43,017 bases of DNA from Chloroflexota bacterium (lineage in GTDB: Bacteria; Chloroflexota; Limnocylindria; Limnocylindrales; CSP1-4): NCBI GenBank assembly GCA_025935925.1, contig JAICUI010000023.1, positions 1 to 43,017 on the forward strand, in the 5' to 3' direction. Of the stretch, positions 6,944-15,700 are shown in pieces (the first letter of the stretch is position 1; every line of letters starts with the position of its first letter). Position numbers and translations under genes: made by a program. The notes beneath the pieces are model-generated. The model saw nothing but the letters and a program-made list of their open reading frames with translations. It was not told where the DNA came from and searched no databases.

Positions 6944-7860
6944 CGGGTGGGCTCCTCGAACTGGTAGCGGAGATACAGGTGATCGCCACCGCGGCGCACC
7001 GAGGCGAGCCGCGTCCACGTGGCGAGGTCGGGCCACAGCGCGGTGCCCTCGACGAGGCCCAGCCGGTGCTCGCCCGGGCCGCGACCCGCGAGCTGCGGCG
7101 ACAGCGTCAGGAACAGCTCGTCGACGCGCTCGGCGCGGATCAGGTCGCCGAAGATCGATGGGCCGGCCTCGGACACCACGACCCGGGCCCCGAGCCGCGC
7201 CGCGACGTCCAGCGCGCCCTCGACGGCGTGCTGCGGGCCGGACGATCGCAGCGGCTCGATCGACACGTTGCGTCCGAAGCCCGCCCGCGCGAGCCGCGCC
7301 GCGATGGCGTCCGGCGCCGCGATGACGATGGGCGCGTCGCGCCCTGCGAAGCCCGGCAGCCCCGGATCCAGGTCGCCCGAGCCCGTCAGCACGAGCGTCG
7401 TGGGGTGCGGCGGCAGCTCCAGCGCCTCGCGCAGCTCGGTGAACGCCGTCGCCGCCTCCGGCGCCACGGCGCCCGGCGTCCGCGCGACCTTGCGCGCGCG
7501 GCGGGCGACGGCCCCACCGACGAGCACGACGTCCGACATCGCGCGCAGGAGCCCCATCACGAACCGGTCGCTCGTGCTGAACCCGCTGATCTCCGCCCCG
7601 CCCGTCCGGCCGTGGACGTCCATGGCGACGACCCCGTCGAGCGTCGAGGCGAAGTTCGCGATGACCGTCGGTCGATCTGAGCACATCCCGATCCGGAGGT
7701 CGCCGTCGTAGCGCATCGCGAGCTCCGGGGTGAGCCCGCCGCGCGTGCCGCCGGCAAGGCCGGCGGTCGTCGCCTCGACCAGCGTGGTGAGCGGCTCCGT
7801 GCCGCGAGGCGTCGCGCGTGAGGCCAGCAGCGCTGCGTGCGGGATCGGCATCGCGGTCAC
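6940..7860 (-). CDS. RibD C-terminal/DHFR-like reductase
   Basis: The 306-residue protein carries a RibD_C (bacterial bifunctional reductase) domain: TVIANFASTLDGV marks the substrate strand, ISGFSTSDRFVMGLLRA the next helix, and VVSEAGPSIFGDL plus DELFLTLSPQLAG the C-terminal half. This domain reduces pteridine or pyrimidine rings with NADPH. An N-terminal extension of about 60 residues is unassigned. GTG 7858-7860 overlaps the folE TGA as GTGA, giving translational coupling; the in-frame ATG at 7851 is an alternative. Sitting directly after GTP cyclohydrolase I, it may reduce a pterin or dihydrofolate, but the exact substrate is inference. Confidence 0.8.
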   Translation of the reverse strand: MTAMPIPHAALLASRATPRGTEPLTTLVEATTAGLAGGTRGGLTPELAMRYDGDLRIGMCSDRPTVIANFASTLDGVVAMDVHGRTGGAEISGFSTSDRFVMGLLRAMSDVVLVGGAVARRARKVARTPGAVAPEAATAFTELREALELPPHPTTLVLTGSGDLDPGLPGFAGRDAPIVIAAPDAIAARLARAGFGRNVSIEPLRSSGPQHAVEGALDVAARLGARVVVSEAGPSIFGDLIRAERVDELFLTLSPQLAGRGPGEHRLGLVEGTALWPDLATWTRLASVRRGGDHLYLRYQFEEPTR

Positions 7861-8546
7861 CGGCCCGCGCTCCCGGCCGCGAGCTCGCGGAACTCCGCGC
7901 GGATGCTCGGGTCGTGCTCGTATGCGCCGCGGTACGCCGTGGTTCGGGTCCGCGACCCGTGCTCGCGCACGCCGCGGGTCCGGACGCACATGTGGTCGGC
8001 CTCGAGGTACACGGCCACGCCGTGCGCCTGGGTCAGCGATTCGACCGCGTCCGCGATGGACTGGGTGAGCCGCTCCTGGACGGCGAACCGCCGCGTGACG
8101 ATCCGGACCAGCCGGGTGAGCTTGCTGATGCCGAGGATCTGCTCATGCGCGATGTAGCCGATCCACGCCCGACCGACGAACGGCAGCGCGTGGTGCTCGC
8201 AGAGCGACGAGAACTCGATCGGGCCCTCCACGATCTGCGCGAGCTCGCAGTCGCTGCGCCCGCGGCACTCCGTCGGAAAGGCCGTCACCAGCTTCGGATC
8301 GCCCTCGTACCCGTCGGTCGCCTCGACGAGCGCGTCGAGGAAGCGGCGGGGCGTGTCGCGCGTGGACGGCGTGTCGAGGTCGAGGCCGAGCGACGCGAGG
8401 ATCTCGGCGACGTACCCGGCGTAGCGCTCCATGTCGGCCGCCGCGGGACGTCGCGGGGCCGGCGCGAGGGACAGCTCCTCGAGGATGAGGTCCTCGCGGC
8501 GCCGGAGCGTCGGCGGCGGGGCGGGCTCGGCGTGGACGTCGTGCAT
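7857..8546 (-). CDS. folE: GTP cyclohydrolase I
   Basis: This 229-residue enzyme converts GTP to 7,8-dihydroneopterin triphosphate, the first step of folate, tetrahydrobiopterin and queuosine-type pathways. The type I signature is clear: SSLCEHHALPF (113-123) with Cys116 and His119, GISKLTRL (139-146) and HMCVRTRGV (185-193) with Cys187, the zinc ligands being Cys116, His119 and Cys187. The N-terminal 35 residues are a variable Pro-rich extension. ATG 8546 has an AGAAGGAG upstream and a TATACT -10 box beyond it, so unlike many neighbours it has a short leader. It heads the three-gene operon with the RibD_C reductase and the flavoprotein. Confidence 0.95.
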   Translation of the reverse strand: MHDVHAEPAPPPTLRRREDLILEELSLAPAPRRPAAADMERYAGYVAEILASLGLDLDTPSTRDTPRRFLDALVEATDGYEGDPKLVTAFPTECRGRSDCELAQIVEGPIEFSSLCEHHALPFVGRAWIGYIAHEQILGISKLTRLVRIVTRRFAVQERLTQSIADAVESLTQAHGVAVYLEADHMCVRTRGVREHGSRTRTTAYRGAYEHDPSIRAEFRELAAGSAGR

Positions 8547-8557
8547 GGGTCGTGGCT

Positions 8558-8591
8558 CCTTCTACCGCGAGTATACATGTGCGATAGAAGG
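8558..8591 (-). promoter_or_regulatory. folE promoter inside a 7-bp inverted repeat
   Basis: On the minus strand a good -10 box TATACT (8570-8575) lies about 24 nt before the folE ATG. It is flanked by perfect 7-bp arms CCTTCTA (8558-8564) and TAGAAGG (8585-8591), the inner arm overlapping the ribosome binding site. Symmetry around a -10 box could be a repressor operator or an RNA hairpin; no -35 hexamer is obvious. Confidence 0.4.
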
Positions 8592-8635
8592 CGATACGCC
8601 GAGTGATGGCAACCGGTTTCGTCACGTTGGCGGCG

Positions 8636-9088
8636 TTACCCGGGATCGGCGCCCTCGGGCGGCGTGTGCCGGGCGCGCTGGGCGGCGAGCCGGTCGTGCG
8701 CCTCGATGATCAGCGGCTTGAGGTCGCGTTCGAAGGTGTCGCGGGTCGGGTTGAGGATCGCGATCCAGCGCTGCCTGGCATACACGGGGTGGGGGAGGAT
8801 CCGGTCGAGCGCCGCGTAGTCGGGCGCCTCCTGCCCGCCGACGAGGCGCTCGAACGTGTCGCGTCCGACGCCGATGTTGAGTCGGAACACGCCCGGGCGC
8901 GCGAGGTCGGACGGCGTTCCCATGTCGTGCTCGTCCGTCGTCACGATGGTCGCGAAGTTCGGCCAGTGCGATTCGTCCAGCGAGAAGAACGTTGCGCCCA
9001 TCGCCTGCGCGAGGACCGTGTCGGGCAAGGCCGTGGCGATCCAGGCCGTGATCTCGTCGGCGTCGGGGCCGGGGGTCGAAGCATCCAT
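8636..9088 (-). CDS. DUF6194-like protein
   Basis: A 150-residue protein with the pattern of DUF6194 proteins: FATIVTTDEHD, then a stretch of the form L-RPGVFRLNIGVG around 63-75, then IL-HPVYA-Q-W-AILNP and a C-terminal helix. The function of the family is not known to me. It is cytoplasmic by composition and has no clear catalytic residues. The ATG at 9088 has CAGACT 6 nt upstream, again leaderless. It is divergent from the terpenoid-cyclase-fold gene. Confidence 0.65.
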   Translation of the reverse strand: MDASTPGPDADEITAWIATALPDTVLAQAMGATFFSLDESHWPNFATIVTTDEHDMGTPSDLARPGVFRLNIGVGRDTFERLVGGQEAPDYAALDRILPHPVYARQRWIAILNPTRDTFERDLKPLIIEAHDRLAAQRARHTPPEGADPG

Positions 9089-9094
9089 GTCGCA

Positions 9095-9100
9095 AGTCTG
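9095..9100 (-). promoter_or_regulatory. leaderless -10 box CAGACT
   Basis: CAGACT on the minus strand ends 6 nt before the ATG at 9088; it matches the TAnnnT pattern except for its first base. Confidence 0.3.
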
Positions 9101-9154
9101 GATTGCGCATGTCAAGTCCGGCGGCGATCGGGCGCTCGACGCACGACCCCCGGC

Positions 9155-9160
9155 TATCCT
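9155..9160 (+). promoter_or_regulatory. leaderless -10 box TATCCT
   Basis: TATCCT lies exactly 6 nt before the ATG at 9167, with no ribosome binding site between. Confidence 0.45.
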
Positions 9161-9166
9161 CGGGCG

Positions 9167-10120
9167 ATGACCGCGATCGACTGGCTGCTCGAGGGCGACC
9201 CCGCGGTCCGCTGGCAGACGCTGCGGGATCTGGTCGACGCGCCGGCGGGCGCGGTGGCCGCGGAGCGCGCCAGGGTCACCCGCGAGGGATGGGGCGCACG
9301 ACTGCTGGCGCTCCGTGGCGACGACGGCCTGTGGGCGGGAGGCGCGCTCTTCCCGGCGCGCGACGGGGCGCCGCTGCCGTGGAGCCGGGAGGAGGGCCAG
9401 CCGTGGACGGCGACGGCGAACGTCCTCCAGCTGCTGCTCGAGCTCGGCGTGGACCCCGAGGACGATGCGATCCGGAAGGCCGTCGCGGACGTTCGCGACA
9501 AGGCGCGCTGGGAGCACGCCGGCCAGCCGTACTTCGAGGGCGAGGTCGAGCCGTGCATCAACGGCATGGTCGTCTCGCAGGGTGCGTACTTCGGCGTCGA
9601 CGTCCGGCCGGTCGTCGATCGGCTGGTCGGCGAGCAGATGGCCGACGGCGGCTGGAACTGCGAAGCCGAGAACGGCTCGGTCCGGGGCTCGTTCCACACC
9701 ACGATCCGCGTCCTCGAGGGGCTCCTGCTGCACGAGCGCGAGAGCGGCGGATCCGACGCCTCGATCGCGGCCCGCCATCGCGGCGAGGCGTACCTGCTCG
9801 AGCGGCACCTCCTCAGGCGGCGGAGCACGGGCGACGTCATCGACCCGGACTTCCTCCAGTTCTCGTTCCCGACGCGCTGGCACTTCGACGTGCTCCGCGG
9901 GCTCGAGCACTTCCGGTCGACGGGTGAGCGCCCCGACCCACGCCTCGTCGAGGCGATCGAGCTCGTCCGCTCGAAGCAGCAGCCCGACGGGACGTGGCTG
10001 CTCGAGCACACGTACCGGGGCGCCGTGCCGTTCGCGATGGAGGACGGCGACGGGCGGCCGAGCCGGTGGAACACGCTGCGAGCCTTGCGGGTCCTCGGCT
10101 GGTACGACGGGGCGAGCTAG
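9167..10120 (+). CDS. terpenoid cyclase/prenyltransferase-fold (alpha-alpha toroid) protein
   Basis: The 317-residue protein has repeated helical units with QW-like motifs (EQMADGGWNCE near 160-170, KQQPDGTWLLE near 268-278) as in squalene-hopene cyclases and protein prenyltransferases. At about half the size of a real squalene cyclase (about 630 residues) and without a DxDD acid motif that I can see, it is unlikely to cyclise squalene. Proteins of this type are usually labelled squalene cyclase-like or hypothetical. The ATG at 9167 is set by the -10 box 6 nt upstream. No isoprenoid genes are adjacent. Confidence 0.65.
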   Translation: MTAIDWLLEGDPAVRWQTLRDLVDAPAGAVAAERARVTREGWGARLLALRGDDGLWAGGALFPARDGAPLPWSREEGQPWTATANVLQLLLELGVDPEDDAIRKAVADVRDKARWEHAGQPYFEGEVEPCINGMVVSQGAYFGVDVRPVVDRLVGEQMADGGWNCEAENGSVRGSFHTTIRVLEGLLLHERESGGSDASIAARHRGEAYLLERHLLRRRSTGDVIDPDFLQFSFPTRWHFDVLRGLEHFRSTGERPDPRLVEAIELVRSKQQPDGTWLLEHTYRGAVPFAMEDGDGRPSRWNTLRALRVLGWYDGAS

Positions 10121-10143
10121 CGCCTCGTCGGCCGCGCCGTCCC

Positions 10144-10149
10144 TACACT
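10144..10149 (+). promoter_or_regulatory. -10 box TACACT of the MetE-like gene
   Basis: TACACT lies 41 nt before the ATG at 10191. Unlike the leaderless genes, this transcript would have a short 5' UTR with a GAGGAGGG ribosome site. Confidence 0.35.
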
Positions 10150-10190
10150 CGTCCGGACCACGCCGCAGCCGCTCGACGAGGAGGGCGCAC

Positions 10191-11438
10191 ATGCTCACGG
10201 CCACGAAGGACCTGATGCTCCCGGCGACGGTGACCGGCTCGTGGCCGCGGCCGCGCTGGTACGACCAGGGCCTGTGGGGCCGTCAGCTCGACACCGCGCT
10301 GCTCGACGTCCGGTTCCGCGAGCAGTTCCTCGACGCGCACGGCACGGTGATCGCCGACCAGGAGCGCGCGGGCCTCGACATCCTGACCAACGGCGACTAC
10401 CACCTGGACGAGGACTTCGCGGGCCGCTCCTGGCACCACTATCCGCTGCAGCGGTGGACCGGCCTCGAGCACGAGGAGCTCCAGTACGCGAGGTCGCGCG
10501 ACGCGCTGCTCGCGTTTGCGCCGGGGACGCTGATGAACGAGATCGAGACGACGTGGCGCTGGCCGCGCGTCGTCGGCAAGGTCGAGCACGACCCGAAGCA
10601 CCCGCTCGAGTACGCGAAGCTGTGGCGGATCGCCCAGGCCCGGGCGGCATCGGGCAAGCCGGTCAAGTTCGGCACGTGCTCGTCGCAGGTGCTCGCGATC
10701 TTCCTCGACTCGCACACGAGCGAGTACGACCTGGACGACAAGAAGCAGCTGATCTGGGACATGGCGACGGCGATGAACACGGAGCTGCGCCAGCTCGCCG
10801 CGGCGGGCGCCAAGGTCATCCAGATCGAAGAGCCGACGATCCACTTCACGGCGTGCTTCCATCCCGAGGAGACGGAGCTGCTCGACTTCATGGTCGATGC
10901 GTTCAATCACGAGGTGGAGGGCCTCGACGGCGTCGAGCTGTGGATCCACACCTGCTGGGGCAACCCGAACATGCAGAAGGTCTACAGCGGCGAGTCGTAC
11001 GAGAACTCGATCGACATCTACCTCAACCGCCTCAAGGGCGACGTGTGGACGGTCGAGGCGACGGAGAACGAGCTCCGGGACATCGACCTGTTCCGGCCGT
11101 ACGCCGGGAACCTGGCCAAGAAGATCGCGGTCGGCGTCGTCAGCCACCGGACGCTCCAGGCGGACATGGCGCCGGTCGTCGCCGGCCGCATCCGGCGCGC
11201 GCTGGAGGTCATCCCGGCCGAGCAGCTCATCGTGTCCAGCGACTGCGGGTTCGGCCGCCAGGGCTTCAACCGGACCGTGGCGTTCTACAAGGCGACGGGG
11301 ATCGCGCAGGGGCGGAACATCGTGCTCAAGGAGCTCGGCCTCGAGGAGCGCTACGTCGCGGCCGCGGACCCGCAGCTCCAGACGGACGTGCTGCCCGACT
11401 TCGAGCCGCTGACCCACCTGCCCTCACCCTGGGGATAG
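10191..11438 (+). CDS. MetE-core (cobalamin-independent methionine synthase C-terminal domain) methyltransferase
   Basis: This 415-residue protein is a TIM barrel of the MetE C-terminal family, which uses zinc to activate a thiol for methyl or alkyl transfer. All four zinc ligands of E. coli MetE have counterparts: His253 and Cys255 in HTCWGN, Glu289 in TVEATEN, and Cys352 in SSDCGFG; VIQIEEP is also present. MetE proper is about 750 residues with a duplicated N-terminal barrel, absent here, so this is a core-type enzyme resembling archaeal MetE or epoxyalkane:CoM transferases. Methyl donor and thiol acceptor are unknown. A strong GAGGAGGG precedes ATG 10191. Its last 88 bases overlap the convergent methyltransferase gene. 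Confidence 0.8.
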   Translation: MLTATKDLMLPATVTGSWPRPRWYDQGLWGRQLDTALLDVRFREQFLDAHGTVIADQERAGLDILTNGDYHLDEDFAGRSWHHYPLQRWTGLEHEELQYARSRDALLAFAPGTLMNEIETTWRWPRVVGKVEHDPKHPLEYAKLWRIAQARAASGKPVKFGTCSSQVLAIFLDSHTSEYDLDDKKQLIWDMATAMNTELRQLAAAGAKVIQIEEPTIHFTACFHPEETELLDFMVDAFNHEVEGLDGVELWIHTCWGNPNMQKVYSGESYENSIDIYLNRLKGDVWTVEATENELRDIDLFRPYAGNLAKKIAVGVVSHRTLQADMAPVVAGRIRRALEVIPAEQLIVSSDCGFGRQGFNRTVAFYKATGIAQGRNIVLKELGLEERYVAAADPQLQTDVLPDFEPLTHLPSPWG

Positions 11439-12103
11439 CGCGGTGCGGGCGTTTCGGGGCCCGATCGGCGTTCGAGCAGCAGCGTCTGCCAGAACCAGCC
11501 GCGATGCGAGGCCACGACGTCCAGCCCGGCCGCCCGGGCCACGCCGAGGACGGCGTCGGTCCGGTGCGCGTAGACCCGGAACGGGTCACCGCGGAACGCG
11601 CCCCAGCGGTTCTCCAGCGCGATGGCGATCCGGACGAGCGCGCCGTCCCGCGGCAGCACCATCCCGAGCCGGCGTCGCGTGCGGTCGGACGCCACCTGGA
11701 CCAGCGCGTGCATGTCGCGGTAGCAGCAAACGACGCGGTCGAGCGCGACGAGGTCCGCGGCGGGCAGCTCGGCTGCGAGGCGGACGGCATCGCCCTTGAG
11801 AAACGTGACGCGGTCCGCGAGGCCGCGGCGCTCGGCCTCGAGCCGGGATGCCGCGAGGTACGGCCCGGACGCGTCCACGTCGGTCGCCGACGCCGCGCCC
11901 GCCGCGAGCAGCGACTGGTGGACCGCGCCGACGCCGGCACCGATGTCGAGCACGGTGAAGCCCTCGACCCCGCCGCGACCGAGGTCGTCGATGAGCCGCG
12001 CGGTGGAGCCCCGCGGTCCCTTCGCCCGGTACTCGCGGAGCTTCTGGTCGGCGGCGGCGGCGTCGAACTGCACGTCATACATGTCGGGTTCGCAGCAGTG
12101 CAT
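11351..12103 (-). CDS. class I SAM-dependent methyltransferase
   Basis: The 250-residue protein has the Rossmann methyltransferase motif I VLDIGAGVGAVH (about 51-62), an acidic residue after the second strand (ATDVDAS), motif II-like FLKGDAV and a VALDRVVCCY segment. The C-terminal half contains RDPFR-like VYAHRTDAV and a hydrophobic end FWQTLLLERR typical of small-molecule methyltransferases. About 30 residues beyond that point read antisense through the MetE-like gene and look non-conserved, so the tail may have been gained by loss of an earlier stop. ATG 12103 is set by TAGGAT 6 nt upstream. Substrate unknown; its Cys-rich start (MHCCEPDMY) is unusual and an alternative start at Met8 is possible. 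Confidence 0.75.
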   Translation of the reverse strand: MHCCEPDMYDVQFDAAAADQKLREYRAKGPRGSTARLIDDLGRGGVEGFTVLDIGAGVGAVHQSLLAAGAASATDVDASGPYLAASRLEAERRGLADRVTFLKGDAVRLAAELPAADLVALDRVVCCYRDMHALVQVASDRTRRRLGMVLPRDGALVRIAIALENRWGAFRGDPFRVYAHRTDAVLGVARAAGLDVVASHRGWFWQTLLLERRSGPETPAPRYPQGEGRWVSGSKSGSTSVWSCGSAAAT

Positions 12104-12109
12104 GGGCGC

Positions 12110-12115
12110 ATCCTA
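12110..12115 (-). promoter_or_regulatory. leaderless -10 box TAGGAT
   Basis: On the minus strand TAGGAT ends 6 nt before the ATG at 12103 of the methyltransferase gene. Confidence 0.4.
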
Positions 12116-12161
12116 GGCGCGCGGGCCGCGCGCGAACCGGACCGACCGCGTGGAGGAAGCG

Positions 12162-12653
12162 ATGCGCACCAGGGCCGAGCAGATCGACGCCATCCGCCGC
12201 GACCAGCGGTTCTGGCGCACCCTCGCCGGCGAGGTGGGGCCGGAGCGGTATGCGGAGCCGGGGCCGATGGGCGCGTGGAGCTTCGGCGACATGGCCGGCC
12301 ACCTCGCGGGCTGGCGACGCCGGACGATCTCGCGCCTCGAAGCCGCGGCACGCGGTGAGGCCGACCCGCCGCCGCCGTGGCCCGCCGGGATGGACGACGA
12401 CGAGGTCATCAACGACTGGCTCCACGACCAGGACGCCGGCCGCGATCCCGCGGACCTGGTCGCCGAGTACGACGCCTCGTACGACCGGCTCGTCGCCGCG
12501 ATCGAGGCCCTGCCCGACCACCTGCTGATGGATCCGGAGGCCGTCCCGTGGCTCGGCGGTCCGCTCGTCGACGTCGACTTCACGGACCATCTGCACGACG
12601 AGCACGTCGGCGCCGTCCGGGCCTGGCTCGACGCCCAGCCGCGAACGCGCTGA
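12162..12653 (+). CDS. DinB/maleylpyruvate isomerase-like helical bundle protein
   Basis: This 163-residue protein shows the four-helix DinB/MDMPI N-terminal pattern: FWRTLAGEV in the first helix, WSFGDMAGHLAGWRRR with the first metal-type His, and DHLHDEHVGAVRAW with further His residues at the C-terminus. Family members bind a divalent metal and many are thiol-dependent transferases or of unknown function. ATG 12162 is chosen since GGAGG lies five bases upstream; the frame could also open at GTG 12150. It is divergent from the methyltransferase gene with about 60 bases between starts. Confidence 0.65.
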   Translation: MRTRAEQIDAIRRDQRFWRTLAGEVGPERYAEPGPMGAWSFGDMAGHLAGWRRRTISRLEAAARGEADPPPPWPAGMDDDEVINDWLHDQDAGRDPADLVAEYDASYDRLVAAIEALPDHLLMDPEAVPWLGGPLVDVDFTDHLHDEHVGAVRAWLDAQPRTR

Positions 12654-12743
12654 CGGTCAGCCCGGCGGCGCCTCGGACAGCCTCGCCGCCACGAGCGCGT
12701 TTCCCGCGCGGCGTGCCGGTGTCACGCGCGAATCGGCAGCCCG

Positions 12744-12749
12744 TACACT
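12744..12749 (+). promoter_or_regulatory. leaderless -10 box TACACT
   Basis: TACACT ends 7 nt before the ATG at 12757 of the large cyclase gene; no ribosome site is present. Confidence 0.45.
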
Positions 12750-12756
12750 CCGCTCG

Positions 12757-15700
12757 ATGCGCTGCGCGACCTGCGGCACCGAGAACAAGCCGGGACGCCG
12801 GTTCTGCGTCGAATGCGGGGCTGCCCTCGCGGGCGCCTGTCCGTCGTGCGGCACCGCGACCGAGCCCGGCGAGAAGTTCTGCGGCGCGTGCGGCGAGCCG
12901 CTCGTGCCGGGCACCCAACGCGTCGCGCCGACTGCCGAGGGATCGACCGCCGCCGGGACCGCGTCGGCGGCCCGGATCGCCGAGCGCCGCCTCGTGACCG
13001 TGCTGTTCGCGGACCTCGTCGGCTACACGACCCTCGCCGAGGGCAAGGACCCCGAGGCCGCCCGCGAGCTGCTGTCCAGGTTCAACGACACCGCCCGCCG
13101 GCTGATCGAGACCTACGGCGGCACCGTCGAGAAGTTCATCGGCGACGCGGTGATGGCGGTCTGGGGCACGCCGGTCGCCCGCGAGGACGACGCCGAACGC
13201 GCCGTCCGGGCGGCCCTCGAGCTGCTGCCGGCCGTCGCGGCCCTCGAACCGACGCTCCAGGCCCGGGCCGGCATCCTGACCGGCGAGACGGCGGTGAACA
13301 TCGGCGCGATCGGGGAGGGGATGGTCGTCGGGGACGTCGTCAACACGGCCGCGCGCCTCCAGTCGGCCGCGCCGCCCGGCGGCGTGCTGGTCGGCGAGGC
13401 GACCATGCACGCGGCGAGCTCGGCGATCGCGTTCGAGCCCGTGGGCGACCAGGACCTCAAGGGCAAGTCGGCCCCGGTTCCCGCCTGGCGGCCGCTCCGG
13501 GTCATCGCGCAGCGTGGCGGCCAGGGCCGGTCGGACCTGCCCGAGCCGCCGTTCGTGGGGCGCGACGAGGAGCTGCGGATCCTCAAGGACCTCATCGCCA
13601 CGGCGGGTCGCGACCGGCGGACCCGGCTCGTGACGATCTCCGGCCCGGGCGGGATCGGCAAGAGCCGGCTCGCGTGGGAGCTCCAGAAGTACGTCGACGG
13701 CATCGTCCAGGCCATCTACTGGCACCGGGGGCGATCGCCCTCGTACGGCGACGGCATCGCGTTCTGGGCGCTGGGCGAGATGGTGCGCCAGCGGGCCGGC
13801 GTCGCCGAGGACGACGACGAGGCGACGACACGCACCCGGATCCGCGACACGGTCGCCGAATACGTCCCGGACGAGGACGAGCGGCGCTTCGTCGAGCCGG
13901 CGCTGCTCGCGCTGCTCGGGCTCGAGCAGGGGCCGCCGGCCGGCCGCGAGGGGCTGTTCGGCGCGTGGCGCGTGTTCTTCGAGCGCGTCGCGGCCCACGG
14001 GACCACCGTCCTGCTGTTCGAGGACCTGCAGTGGGCCGACAGCGGTCTCCTGGACTTCGTCGACCATCTGCTGGAGTGGTCGCACGGCCTGCCGATGCTG
14101 ATCGTCGCGCTGACCCGGCCGGAGCTGTTCGATCGCCGGCCCGGGTGGGGGACGCAGACCCGCAACGCGACGTCGCTCGCGCTCGAGCCCCTCGACGCGC
14201 CCGCGATGCGAGCGCTGCTCACGGGGTTCGTGCCGGGCCTCCCCGACGCGGCCGTCGATGCCATCGTCGCGCGGGCTGATGGCGTCCCGCTGTACGCCGT
14301 CGAGACCGTGCGCGCCCTGCTCGCCGACGGCCGCCTGGAGCGAGTCGGCGACGCGTACCGCCCGACCGGGAGCCTCACCGGCGTGGCCGTCCCGGACACC
14401 CTCCGGTCCCTCATCGCCTCGCGGCTGGACGCGTTGGGGCCCGCCGACCGGGCGCTCGTGCAGGACGCCGCCGTCCTCGGGCAGAGCTTCACGCCGGCCG
14501 GCCTCACCGCGGTGGCCGGGGGCGACCGCGCCGACGTCGAGGCGCGGCTCCGCGCGCTGGTGCGGCGCGAGCTGTTCGACTTGAAGTCCGACCCGCGGTC
14601 TCCCGAGCGCGGCCAGTACCAGTTCGTCCAGTCCCTCATCCGCGAGGTCGCATACGGCACGCTGGCCCGGCGCGACCGGCGTGCGCGGCATCTCGCCGCC
14701 GCCCGCCACTTCGAGTCGCTCGGCGAGGAGGAGCTGGCGGGCGCGCTCGCGACGCACTACCTGGCCGCCTACGAGGCGTCGGAGCCCGGCGCCGAGGCCG
14801 ATGCCGTCGCGATCCAGGCGCGCATCGCGCTGTCGGCGGCGGCGGAGCGCTCGGCCTCCCTCGCCGCCCATGACCAGGCGCTCCAGCAGCTCCACCAGGC
14901 GCTCGCCGTCACCCGCGAGGATCGCGAACGCGTGGAGCTCCTGATCCGTGCCGCCCGCGCCGCAGACTTCGCCGGGCGCTTCGAGGACGGGATGCCGCTC
15001 GCCACGGAGGCCGCGGGCATCGCCCGGCGGCTCGGCGACCTCGTGGCGGCGGGCCGTGCGGAATCGGCCCTCGGCACCCTGTACATCGATGCCGGGCGCG
15101 TGGACGACGCGCGCGTGATCCTCGAAGCGGCCCGCGACACGCTCCCGGCCGAGGAACAGGGCGAGATGCGCGCCGAGGTCCTCGCGACCCTGTCGCGAGC
15201 GTACCTGCGGGCCGACCTGGTTCGCGAAACGATCGAGACGGCCGACCTCGCACTGACGATCTCCGAAGGCCTCGGCCTCGATCACATCACGGTCGAGGCG
15301 CTCCAGAACAAGGCCGGCCAGCTCGGCCGGCTCGGCCGCCGGCACGAGGCGATCGCCCTGATGGATGCATCGATCGAGCTCGCGCAGGCGGGTGGGTTCG
15401 TGCGGGCGGAGATGCGGGCGAGATCGAACCTGACGTCGATCGTCGCCCTCAGCGACCTGCCGCGAGCGCATGCGTCCGTGCTCGCGAGCCTCGCGCTCGC
15501 GCGCCGCACGGGCCACCGGCCGTCGCTCAGCTGGGCGCTGATCTTCCACGCCTGGCAGACGTACGTCGAGGGCCGCGGCTGGGACGAGGTGCTCGTCGAG
15601 CTCGAGGAGGAGCTGCCGCGGGTCGTCGGATCGCTCGAGGAGCTTCGCGTCCTCCAGGCCCTCCTCATGCTGACGCAGGCGCGCGGCGAGCGCGACGAGG

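Noticed and set aside
7818-8606. Plus-strand 262-codon frame over folE
   Set aside because: Shadow of folE, which has a complete GTP cyclohydrolase I signature on the minus strand.
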